A stretch of 64,000 nucleotides of DNA from Sphingomonas zeae (GTDB lineage Bacteria > Pseudomonadota > Alphaproteobacteria > Sphingomonadales > Sphingomonadaceae). Under the pieces are notes generated by a model. The model had not been told where the DNA came from. It did no database searches and saw nothing but the letters and a program-made list of their open reading frames with translations. Below are positions 42,490 to 50,600 of the stretch, in pieces. A program made the position numbers and the translations under genes. Location of the stretch: positions 186,001 through 250,000 of the forward strand of contig NZ_JACIFA010000005.1 of NCBI RefSeq assembly GCF_014197135.1, written 5' to 3'. Each line of letters opens with the position of its first letter. Position 1 is the first letter of the stretch.

Positions 42490-42592
42490 CCCCTCCCGCA
42501 AGCGGGAGGGGACCGAGGGGAGGGCATGGAGTCTCACCGAGACTGGCACTTGCGGCTTGCCCTCCCCCATCCCCTCCCGCCTTCGGGAGGGG
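42490..42592. repeat. Paired hairpin repeat (copy D, related layout)
   Basis: CCCCTCCCGC/GCGGGAGGGG (42490–42511) and CCCCTCCCG/CGGGAGGGG (42571–42592) are perfect hairpins with the same arms, 80 bp apart, after the TonB receptor gene. It resembles the layout of copies A and B but has different arms. It may act as a terminator or RNA-processing element. Confidence 0.55.
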
Positions 42593-42614
42593 CGTGAGAC
42601 ACACGAAGGTTATC

Positions 42615-42678
42615 GAACAGCCCGCCGCTCCCACGGATCGGCGGGCTGTTCAGGTCCGGTGACTTCAAGGAGTCACCG
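42615..42678. repeat. Two stacked inverted repeats upstream of the phosphoesterase gene
   Basis: GAACAGCCCGCCG (42615–42627) and CGGCGGGCTGTTC (42639–42651) form a perfect 13-bp stem. CGGTGACT (42657–42664) and AGTCACCG (42671–42678) form an 8-bp stem. No T-tract follows. They lie between the TonB receptor and the lpxH-like gene. Confidence 0.6.
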
Positions 42679-42766
42679 AAATGCTGCGCGCCTGTCACCG
42701 ATCTGCGACGCAGGCGTAACAGATGACGCCTATGCCATCCGGAACGCCAAGCGTGGGGTACCGACG

Positions 42767-43654
42767 ATGCCGATGACCAGCATTCCGATCGAGGGCTCGC
42801 TACACGAAGACGCCGCCATCCTCGACTTCATCCCCCGCGCGCCGGTGACGCCGGAGCCGGAAGGCCATGAGCGCCGCCGCTATCGAACCATCTGGATTTC
42901 GGACGTCCATCTCGGCACGCGCGGCTGCAATGCGGAAATGCTGATCGACTTTCTGGATCATGTCGACAGCGAGACCATGTATCTGGTCGGCGACATGATC
43001 GACGGCTGGCGGCTGAAGAAGAAATTCTACTGGCCCGCCGCGCATAACGACGTGGTCTGGCGCCTGCTGAAGCGTGCCAAGCGCGGCACGCGCGTCGTTT
43101 ATATCCCCGGCAACCATGACGAGATCTTCCGCCAGTTCACCGGCATGGATTTCGGCGGCATCGCCATCTGTCGCAAGGCGATCCATGAGACGGCGGACGG
43201 CCGCCGCCTTCTCATCCTGCACGGCGACGAGTTCGACGCGATCACGCTGGCGCATCGCTGGCTCGCCCATGTCGGCGACTTCGCCTACACCGCGCTGATG
43301 GAGGTGAACCGCTGGGTGAACATCGTCCGGCGGTGGATGAAGCGCCCCTATTGGTCGCTGTCCAAACATGCCAAGGCCAAGGTGAAGAACGCCGTCGCCT
43401 TCATCTCGCATTTCGAGGAAGTCGTCGCCCATGCGGCGGGCGCACGCGGCGTCGATGGCGTGGTATGCGGCCATATCCACACCGCCGAAATCCGCGAGAT
43501 CGGCGGCGTCACTTATTATAATGACGGCGACTGGGTGGAGGGCTGCACCGCGCTGGTCGAACATTTCGACGGGACGATGGAAATACTGCACTGGGGCGAC
43601 GAGATGGAAGCGCGGCGGAGCAAGCCGATCGTCGCCGCCGCCATCGCCGCCTGA
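42767..43654 (+). CDS. UDP-2,3-diacylglucosamine diphosphatase-like metallophosphoesterase
   Basis: A 295-residue calcineurin-type phosphoesterase. The metal-binding motifs appear in order: ISDVHLG, GDMIDGW, PGNHDE, HGDEFD and GHIHTAEI. This matches the LpxH/LpxG-like group, which in lipid A synthesis turns UDP-2,3-diacylglucosamine into lipid X; a different phosphodiester substrate is possible. The ATG at 42767 is preceded by GGGG. The gene is 18 bp upstream of a GT4 glycosyltransferase, a pair often seen together in alphaproteobacteria. Confidence 0.87.
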   Translation: MPMTSIPIEGSLHEDAAILDFIPRAPVTPEPEGHERRRYRTIWISDVHLGTRGCNAEMLIDFLDHVDSETMYLVGDMIDGWRLKKKFYWPAAHNDVVWRLLKRAKRGTRVVYIPGNHDEIFRQFTGMDFGGIAICRKAIHETADGRRLLILHGDEFDAITLAHRWLAHVGDFAYTALMEVNRWVNIVRRWMKRPYWSLSKHAKAKVKNAVAFISHFEEVVAHAAGARGVDGVVCGHIHTAEIREIGGVTYYNDGDWVEGCTALVEHFDGTMEILHWGDEMEARRSKPIVAAAIAA

Positions 43655-43672
43655 CGCGAAAGGATCAAGGTC

Positions 43673-44701
43673 ATGCAGATCGCGATCGTTACTGACGCCT
43701 GGAGCCCCCAGGTCAACGGCGTGGTTCGCACCCTGCAATCGGTGACCGCCGAGCTGCGCGCGATGGGCCATACGGTCAACGTCTTGTCGCCCGAGCTGTT
43801 CGCCTCGGTCCCCTGCCCGACCTATCCCGAAATCCGCCTCGCCCTGCCCGCCCCCGGTGCAGTCGGGCGGGCGCTGAGCGGGTTTGCGCCCGATGCTGTC
43901 CATATCGCCACCGAAGGCCCGCTTGGCCTGCTCGCGCGGCGCTGGTGCCTGGGCCATGGCCTGCCCTTCACCACCGCCTATCACACCCAGTTCCCCGACT
44001 ATGTGGCGGCGCGGGTGAAGGCGGTCAGCCCCGAATTCGTCTGGCGCTATGTCCGCTGGTTTCACGCGCCCTCCGCCGCGATCCTGGCCTCGACGCCCAG
44101 CGTGGCCGCAACCCTGGCGTCACATGGCCTGCCGCAGAACCGGCATTGGGGCCGCGGCGTCGACACCGCGCTATTCCGCCCCGAAGGGCGGCGCGATGCG
44201 ATGGTCGCCGGACTGCCCGGCCCGGTTCAGCTTTATGCAGGCCGCGTCGCGGTCGAGAAGAACATCGCCGCCTTTCTGAATACACGCACGCCCGGAACCA
44301 AGGTCGTGGTCGGCGACGGCCCGGCCCGCGCGGCGCTGGCGGAACACTATCCCGACGTCCACTTTCTGGGCGCAAAGTTCGGTGAGGACTTGGCCGCCAT
44401 CTACCGCGCGGCGGACGTATTTGTGTTCCCCAGCCGAACCGATACGTTCGGTCTGGTGATGATCGAGGCGCTGGCCTGCGGCACGCCGGTCGCCGCGCTG
44501 CCGGTACAGGGGCCGATTGATGTGCTTGCCTCCGAAGTCGGCGTGATGGACGAGGCGCTGGACCGGGCGATCGCGGCTGCGCTGATACTCGATCGTGGCA
44601 CTTGCGCGGCCTACGGGCAGGGCTTTTCATGGCGAGCCAGCGCGGAGCAATTCCTCTCCGCCCTCGCCCCGATGGACCGGAACCTGAAAGCGGCGGCATA
44701 G
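43673..44701 (+). CDS. GT4 family glycosyltransferase
   Basis: A 342-residue cytoplasmic or membrane-associated glycosyltransferase with two Rossmann halves (GT-B). The N-terminal VTDAWSPQVNGVVRTLQSVTAELRAMGH and the ATEGPLGLLARRWC, TTAYHTQFPDYV segments resemble GDP-mannose-dependent mannosyltransferases. The C-terminal YAGRVAVEKNI and VFPSRTDTFGLVMIEALACGTPVAALP contain the GT4 donor-binding E-x7-E region. The target is unknown, perhaps a lipid or glycolipid, as suggested by the linked phosphoesterase gene. Confidence 0.88.
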   Translation: MQIAIVTDAWSPQVNGVVRTLQSVTAELRAMGHTVNVLSPELFASVPCPTYPEIRLALPAPGAVGRALSGFAPDAVHIATEGPLGLLARRWCLGHGLPFTTAYHTQFPDYVAARVKAVSPEFVWRYVRWFHAPSAAILASTPSVAATLASHGLPQNRHWGRGVDTALFRPEGRRDAMVAGLPGPVQLYAGRVAVEKNIAAFLNTRTPGTKVVVGDGPARAALAEHYPDVHFLGAKFGEDLAAIYRAADVFVFPSRTDTFGLVMIEALACGTPVAALPVQGPIDVLASEVGVMDEALDRAIAAALILDRGTCAAYGQGFSWRASAEQFLSALAPMDRNLKAAA

Positions 44702-44831
44702 ATCCTCCCCGATACGGGGAGGTGGCAGCGCGTAGCGCTGACGGAAGGAAGCTTCCACAGAGGACGTCCCGTGCGGCCATCCCCCCTCCACCACCGCTTT
44801 GCGGCGGTCCCCTCCCCGTGCCGGGGAGGAT
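44702..44831. repeat. Dispersed intergenic repeat (copy B)
   Basis: About 130 bp after the GT4 gene. CCTCCCC/GGGGAGG (44704–44722) opens the element and CCTCCCCG/CGGGGAGG (44811–44829) closes it. Inside, GGGGAGGTGGCAG...GCTGACGGAAGG and CCCCTCCACCACCG...GCGGTCCCCTCCCC match copy A at 23004–23126. The remaining bases up to 45011 hold no gene I can support. Confidence 0.65.
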
Positions 44832-45011
44832 CGGTTTCACGCAGATCAACCGACAAAACTTGTTGAACGGGTTGAACGCCCCTTGCCCCACATGTCATGC
44901 TGCAGCTTCGCGCGATTCGCATCGGCCTTGCCCCTCGCCAGTCGCTGATATGCCGGTCGTGCCGCCTTGTCGCCACGGCCACTCCAACCGCTGCACCCGA
45001 AAGGTCCCCGA

Positions 45012-46643
45012 TTGGACATCGTAACGCTTAGCCTCTTTCTGCTCCTCGCCGTGGTGTTGAGCGGGGTCGTATCCCGCCTGTTGCCCTCAGCGCTGCCCCG
45101 CCCGCTTGTCCAGATCGCGCTCGGCGCGGTGCTGGGCGGGATCGCACAGATCAGAGTCGAACTGGACCCGGAGATTTTCTTCCTGCTCTTCGTGCCGCCG
45201 CTCCTGTTCCTCGACGGCTGGCGCATTCCGAAGGACGAGTTGTTTCGCGACGCGGGCGCAATCCTAGGGCTGGCGCTGGGCCTGGTGTTCCTGACGGTGC
45301 TGGGCATGGGGCTGTTCATCCACTGGATGATCCCGGCCATGCCCTATGCGGTCGCCTTCGCGCTGGCGGCCGTGGTGTCGCCGACCGACCCGATCGCGGT
45401 GTCCGCCATCGCGCAGAAGGTGCCGATCCCCAAGCGGATGATGCACATCCTGGAGGGCGAATCGCTGCTCAACGATGCCTCGGGTCTGGTCTGCCTGCGC
45501 TTCGCGGTCGCCGCCGCGCTGACCGGGGCCTTTTCGCTGACCCATGCCGGAATGACGTTTGCATGGATGGCGGTTTCCGGCGTCGGGCTGGGCGTCGCCA
45601 TCGCCTGGGGCACGATCACCGCCAAGAGCCTGTTCGCCCGGCGTTTCGGCGATGACAGCGGATCGAACATCCTGGTCAGCCTGCTGATCCCGTTTGCGGC
45701 CTATCTGGTTGCCGAGCATGTCGAAAGCTCGGGCGTGCTGGCGGCGGCGGCGGCGGGTATCGCCATGTCCTTCACCAATGTTTCGTCCGGGGTGAAGGCC
45801 GCGACCCGCATCCGGCGCCAGGCAGTCTGGGACATGCTGCAATTCACGCTGAACGGCATCATCTTCGTACTGCTGGGCGAGCAGCTGCCGCAGGTGTTCG
45901 CGGGCGCGCGGGCCACGGTCATGCTGACCGGCCACGCCTCGCTATGGTGGTTGGGCCTTTATGTGCTGGCGATCGTCGCCGGGCTGGGGGCACTGCGCTT
46001 CGCCTGGACTTGGGTTGCGCTGCGGCTGACCCTGTTCCGGCAGCGCGGGACGCCGGGCCGGGCCAGCCCGCCGCGCCGGGTCATCACCGCCATGTCGGTG
46101 GCAGGCGCGCGCGGGGCGATCACGCTGGCCGGTGCGCTGACCCTGCCGCTGACGCTGGGCGACGGCACGCCATTTCCGGCACGCGATCTGGTCATCTTCC
46201 TGGCGTGCGGCGTCATTCTGTCTTCGCTGGTCATCGCCAGCCTGACCCTGCCGCTGCTGTTGCGCGGTCTCGCCCTGCCCGTTCAGGACGGCATGAGCGA
46301 GTTGGACCATACCCGCGTCGCCGCTGCCAAGGCCGCCATCGCCGAGCTGGAGCGGCTCCAGCACGAAATGGCCGAAGGGCGTGACGATGCCGACCAATAT
46401 GTCGAGATCGCCTCGCGCCTGATGGACGGCTATCGCAGCCGGATCGACACGCTGGAGGGCGACTTCGACTCTGATGCCCGCCGGTTCGAGGACGTGGAGC
46501 GCCGGATGCGACTGGCCGCGATCCGGGCCGAGCGGCGGGTCGTGTTCGACCTGCTCAACAGCCGTGCGATCGGATCCGACACGGCGCAGCGGTTGGGCCG
46601 CGAACTCGATCTGGTCGACACCCGCCTGTCAGCCCAGAGCTGA
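45012..46643 (+). CDS. Na+/H+ antiporter (CPA1 family)
   Basis: A 543-residue membrane antiporter with about 12 helices. The CPA1 motifs are FFLLFVPPLLFLDGWRIP, the VVSPTDPIAVSAIAQKVPIPKRMMHILEGESLLNDASGLVCLRFA ion-site region, and SVAGARGAITLAGALTLP. A C-terminal cytoplasmic helical tail rich in Glu/Arg follows (about residues 430–543). It exchanges Na+ or K+ for protons. The TTG at 45012 (MDIVTLSLFLLL) is preceded by AAAGG; an upstream TTG at 44967 is less likely. Confidence 0.9.
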   Translation: MDIVTLSLFLLLAVVLSGVVSRLLPSALPRPLVQIALGAVLGGIAQIRVELDPEIFFLLFVPPLLFLDGWRIPKDELFRDAGAILGLALGLVFLTVLGMGLFIHWMIPAMPYAVAFALAAVVSPTDPIAVSAIAQKVPIPKRMMHILEGESLLNDASGLVCLRFAVAAALTGAFSLTHAGMTFAWMAVSGVGLGVAIAWGTITAKSLFARRFGDDSGSNILVSLLIPFAAYLVAEHVESSGVLAAAAAGIAMSFTNVSSGVKAATRIRRQAVWDMLQFTLNGIIFVLLGEQLPQVFAGARATVMLTGHASLWWLGLYVLAIVAGLGALRFAWTWVALRLTLFRQRGTPGRASPPRRVITAMSVAGARGAITLAGALTLPLTLGDGTPFPARDLVIFLACGVILSSLVIASLTLPLLLRGLALPVQDGMSELDHTRVAAAKAAIAELERLQHEMAEGRDDADQYVEIASRLMDGYRSRIDTLEGDFDSDARRFEDVERRMRLAAIRAERRVVFDLLNSRAIGSDTAQRLGRELDLVDTRLSAQS

Positions 46644-46719
46644 ACCCATCTTTGGTCTTGCGCCAGATCGCGAATTGTCGTGTTTCGTCCATGGGGATGG
46701 CATCGACAAAGGGGGCAAG

Positions 46720-47724
46720 GTGCAGGTCGGATTTCCGGGAGAAGACGCGAAAACCTGTCTGAATTGCGGGACTTCGCTGGTCGGCCATTATTGCCATAGC
46801 TGCGGCCAGTCGTCGCACATCCACCGCACGCTCGGCGCGTGGTGGCATGATTTCAGCCACGGCGTCCTGCATATCGAGGGGCAGGTATGGCGGACGATGG
46901 CCATGCTCGTCACCCGCCCCGGCGAGCTGACCCGTCGCTATATCGCGGGCGAGCGGCGGCGTTTCCTGTCGCCGCTGGCTCTGTATCTGTTCAGCGTCTT
47001 TCTGCTCTACGTCGCCTATTCGGTACTCGGCGGGTTCGGCACCTTCCATCCCCCCGGCACCCAGGATGCCGCGATGGAGCTGCGCGCCGAAGTCGCAAAG
47101 GTCGACCAGCGTATCGCAGGGATAGACCGCGAGCGCACCGCAGCTGTCGCGACCGGCCGCAACACCGCCACGCTCGATGCCGAGCGAGCAAAGCTGGTCG
47201 AGCAGAAGCGTAGCATCGACTTCACCGCGATGGCGCTGGGCGGCGGGGCAGAAACGGGCTCCGGCCATGGCGAGCATCAGGAACAGGTCATCACCGGCTG
47301 GAAATCGCTCGACGCCAAGATCGCCCATGCCATTCGCGACCCCGAATTCCTCCTCTTCAAGATGGAGGCGAACGGCTATAAATTCTCCTGGGCGCTGATC
47401 CTGTTGTCGATGCCGTTCATGCGGCTGTTCTTCCTGTGGAAGCGTGGGTTGGCGATGTTCGACCATGCGGTGTTCGTCACCTATTCGCTCAGCTTCGTCA
47501 GCCTGCTGATGGTCGTGATGATCCTGTGGACGAAGCTGGCCCATCTGAACGGCGTTGCTCTGTTGATGCTCGCCTTTCCGGTGCATCTATTTCTCCAGAT
47601 TCGCGGCGCCTATCATTTGGGCGTGATATCCGGGCTGCTGATGACCCTGATCGTCTCGGTCATGGCGGCGACCGTGCTGTTGATCTGGATCATCGGCCTG
47701 CTGGCGCTGGGCATAGCGCATTGA
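46720..47724 (+). CDS. DUF3667 membrane protein with N-terminal zinc ribbon
   Basis: A 334-residue protein. The N-terminus has a zinc ribbon (CLNCGTSLVGHYCHSCGQ, about residues 12–29), followed by LGAWWHDFSHGVLHIEGQVWRTMAMLVTRPGELTRRYIAGERRRFLSPLALYLF, the DUF3667 signature. Hydrophobic helices lie near residues 89–105 and in the C-terminal third (225–330), with a charged, coiled-coil-like middle (120–190). The function is unknown. The GTG at 46720 is preceded by AAAGGGGG. It follows the antiporter by 76 bp, probably cotranscribed. Confidence 0.82.
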   Translation: MQVGFPGEDAKTCLNCGTSLVGHYCHSCGQSSHIHRTLGAWWHDFSHGVLHIEGQVWRTMAMLVTRPGELTRRYIAGERRRFLSPLALYLFSVFLLYVAYSVLGGFGTFHPPGTQDAAMELRAEVAKVDQRIAGIDRERTAAVATGRNTATLDAERAKLVEQKRSIDFTAMALGGGAETGSGHGEHQEQVITGWKSLDAKIAHAIRDPEFLLFKMEANGYKFSWALILLSMPFMRLFFLWKRGLAMFDHAVFVTYSLSFVSLLMVVMILWTKLAHLNGVALLMLAFPVHLFLQIRGAYHLGVISGLLMTLIVSVMAATVLLIWIIGLLALGIAH

Positions 47725-47803
47725 CCCACCAATCCATTGCAGGCTTGGCGCGGTAGGCTCGACCCCAGAAAATGGGTGGACGCCCCCGGTTCACCACGCC
47801 ATG

Positions 47804-47829
47804 ATACCAAAACATACCATGAGAATACC
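47804..47829. promoter_or_regulatory. Three ATACC direct repeats upstream of the mannosidase operon
   Basis: ATACC at 47804, 47814 and 47825 are spaced 10 and 11 bp apart (GGTAT on the minus strand), about one helical turn. They lie in a 293-bp gap before the GH2 gene. The spacing and half-site resemble the tandem repeats upstream of nagQ and of the GlcNAc receptor. Confidence 0.45.
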
Positions 47830-48017
47830 GGCGCACGACAAGCCGGTGGATGACGGGGGTGACGGATGGCGAGAATGAGCCTGGCACTATCGGGGACCTG
47901 CCCTGCCATCGTCACGCGTCCGCCCCGCACGCCCGATCCTGTTCGACGCCATAATCCTGTATCCTGCGTGGGGGCGTTCCGCCCTGACGCAGCGATGCCG
48001 TTTTCGGGGAAATCGCT

Positions 48018-50600
48018 GTGAAACATCGTCTCGGTCTGATCCTGGCCGCGCTCGCCCTTCCTGTGCCTGCGCTGGCCGCGCCCAAGACGGTGGCGACGCT
48101 CGACCGCTGGCAGGTGCGGATCGATCCGAAGGATGTCGACGCCGCGCGCGCGCATCCCCAGGCGGCGAACTGGCTGACCGCGTCGGTGCCGGGCAGCGTC
48201 CAGCAGGATCTGATCGCCGCGCATCTGGTCCCCGACCCCTATAAGGGCGCGAACGAGGCACCGATCCAATGGGCGGGCCTGACCGGGTGGCAATATCGCA
48301 CCAACCTGGACGTGACGCCCGAGATGCTGCGCCGCGATCACCTCGACCTAGTGTTCGACGGGCTGGACACCTTTGCGACCGTCACGGTCAACGGCCGGCG
48401 CCTGTTGTCGGCGGACAACGCCCATCGCCGCTGGCGCGCCGATGCCAAGCCGCTGCTGAAGGCAGGCGCGAACGAGATCGTCGTCACCTTCGCCTCGCCG
48501 ATCAAGACGCTCCAGCCGATGGTGCTGGCCGAAAAGAACCCGCTGCCCGGCGAATATGACTCGCCCTATGGCGACGAGCCGAAGGGCAAGCAGACCTCGC
48601 CCTATATCCGCAAGCCCAAATACCAGTACGGGTGGGATTGGGCACCGCGCATCGTCGATATCGGCATCTGGCGCCCCGCCCGTCTGGAGGCGTGGGACGC
48701 CGCGCGCATCGACAAGCTGCGCATCGAGCAGGAAGCGCTGACCGATGCCGAGGCGCGCATCCTCGCCCGTGCCTCGATCGTTGCCGACCGAGCGCAGACC
48801 GGCCGCATGGACGTGACGGTCACTGGCCCCGACGGTAAGCGCATCCGCGTCCGCCGCGACGTCGCGCTCCAGCCGGGCGAGAACGATGTCGTCGTCCCCG
48901 TCGCGATCACCCGCCCACAGCGCTGGCAGCCGATCGGCTTTGGCGCGCATCCGCTCTACACCGTGAACGCGGCGCTGGCGGGCGCAGACGCGGTTGAGAA
49001 GCGCACCGGCCTGCGCACCGTCGAACTCGTCCGCAAGGACGGCAGCTTCGGGCTGAAGATCAACGGCAACGTCATCTTCGCCAAGGGGACCAACGTCATC
49101 CCGTTCGATGCCTTCCCGTCGCGCGTATCGCCTACGGCCGAGCGCCAGTTGCTGGAGAAGGCGGCGGCCGCGAACATGAACATGGTCCGCATCTGGGGCG
49201 GCGGCTATTATCCCGAGCACAGCTTCTACGACGCCGCCGACGAGCTGGGCCTGATGGTGTGGCAGGACTTCATGTTCGGCGGCGCGGTCACGCCCCCCGA
49301 TGCCCAGTTCCGCGAGAACGTCCGTATCGAGGCCGAGGAACAGGTCGCCCGCCTGCAATCGCATCCCTCGCTGGTCATCTGGGCGGGCAATAACGAAGTG
49401 CTGTCGGGCTGGGAAAACTGGTCGGATCGCAAGGCGTTCAAAAAGGCGGTCGGCCCCGACGAGCAGGAGCGGATCGGCACCGGCATGGCCGTGCTGTTCG
49501 ACCGCGTGCTGCGCGATGCCGTCATCAAGAATTCGCCCGGCATCCCCTATTGGCCCGGATCGCCCTCGACCGACTATGAGGGGCCGACCGACACCGACAA
49601 GGACGGCGACCGCCATTTCTGGGATGTCTGGTCGGGCTCCAAGCCGATCGAGCGCTACACGGATAGCTGCCCGCGCTTCATGTCGGAATATGGCTTCCAG
49701 GCCTTCCCGGACCTGTCGACCATCGCGACCTTTGCCGACCCGGCGGACTTCCGCATCGACAGCCCGGTGATGAAGGCGCACCAGAAGTTCCTGGCCGGCG
49801 AAGGCAATGACCGCATCACCTTCTACCTGAAGCAATATTACCGGACCCCGCGCGACTTCGCCGATCTGGTCTATCTGTCCCAGGCGATGCAGGCCCGCGC
49901 CATTGGACTTGCCGCGCGTCACCATCGCGCCTGCCGCCCGGTGACGCTGGGTTCGCTCTACTGGCAGCTCAACGACAGCTGGCCCGCGATCAGCTGGTCG
50001 AGCATCGACTGGACCGGGCATGACAAGATGCTGCAGCATGAGGTCCGCCGCTTCTTCGCGCCACAGACGATCGTGGCGGAAACCAAGCCCGGCGCCACGC
50101 GGATCGCGCTGGTGTCCGACGCCACGGCGCCCAAGCCGCTCGGCTGGCGCGTCACCGGATACGGCATGGACGGCCGCAAGCTCGGCTCGCAATCGGGCAG
50201 CGTGACCATGGCCGCCGCGTCCGCCAGCGACGTCGCGACGATCCCCGACGCGACGCTGTTCGCCGGGGCCGCGCCCGAGAGCAGCTACGGCGTCGCCGAA
50301 CTGTTCGACGGCGACAAGGTCATCGCGCGCCAGATCGTCGAGCGAAAGGTCCCGCGCGACATGCTCTACCCGGTGCCGGGTATCACCGCGCGCTGGGCGG
50401 GCAAGCAGCTGACGCTGACCGCGCGCAACATCGCGCGGCAGGTACAGGTCAATTTCGGCATCATCGGCGCCGAACCGTCCGATGACGGCTTCGACCTGTT
50501 GCCCGGCGAGACCATCACGCTCACCATCCAGAGCGACGCGGACGCCGCCACTCTGGCGCGCGAGCTCAAAATCTACACCCTCGGTCCGAAGGACGCCTAG
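48018..50600 (+). CDS. GH2 beta-mannosidase, exported
   Basis: An 860-residue enzyme with a signal peptide (MKHRLGLILAALALPVPALA). GH2 domains in order are the sugar-binding domain (VPGSVQQDLIAAHLVPDPYKG), immunoglobulin-like parts (YQYGWDWAPRIVDIGIWRPA) and a TIM-barrel with acid/base Glu460 (WAGNNEVLSG) and nucleophile Glu557 (SEYGFQ). The WAGNNE and SEYGFQ forms are typical of beta-mannosidases. It would remove the beta-1,4-mannose of an N-glycan core. The start is GTG 48018 behind GGGGAAA. Its TAG overlaps the GH3 start. Confidence 0.92.
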   Translation: MKHRLGLILAALALPVPALAAPKTVATLDRWQVRIDPKDVDAARAHPQAANWLTASVPGSVQQDLIAAHLVPDPYKGANEAPIQWAGLTGWQYRTNLDVTPEMLRRDHLDLVFDGLDTFATVTVNGRRLLSADNAHRRWRADAKPLLKAGANEIVVTFASPIKTLQPMVLAEKNPLPGEYDSPYGDEPKGKQTSPYIRKPKYQYGWDWAPRIVDIGIWRPARLEAWDAARIDKLRIEQEALTDAEARILARASIVADRAQTGRMDVTVTGPDGKRIRVRRDVALQPGENDVVVPVAITRPQRWQPIGFGAHPLYTVNAALAGADAVEKRTGLRTVELVRKDGSFGLKINGNVIFAKGTNVIPFDAFPSRVSPTAERQLLEKAAAANMNMVRIWGGGYYPEHSFYDAADELGLMVWQDFMFGGAVTPPDAQFRENVRIEAEEQVARLQSHPSLVIWAGNNEVLSGWENWSDRKAFKKAVGPDEQERIGTGMAVLFDRVLRDAVIKNSPGIPYWPGSPSTDYEGPTDTDKDGDRHFWDVWSGSKPIERYTDSCPRFMSEYGFQAFPDLSTIATFADPADFRIDSPVMKAHQKFLAGEGNDRITFYLKQYYRTPRDFADLVYLSQAMQARAIGLAARHHRACRPVTLGSLYWQLNDSWPAISWSSIDWTGHDKMLQHEVRRFFAPQTIVAETKPGATRIALVSDATAPKPLGWRVTGYGMDGRKLGSQSGSVTMAAASASDVATIPDATLFAGAAPESSYGVAELFDGDKVIARQIVERKVPRDMLYPVPGITARWAGKQLTLTARNIARQVQVNFGIIGAEPSDDGFDLLPGETITLTIQSDADAATLARELKIYTLGPKDA

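Noticed and set aside
39975..42527. An 850-codon open frame antisense to the GlcNAc TonB receptor
   Set aside because: The composition is low-complexity with no recognised motif, and it covers a clear receptor gene. It is a shadow frame.
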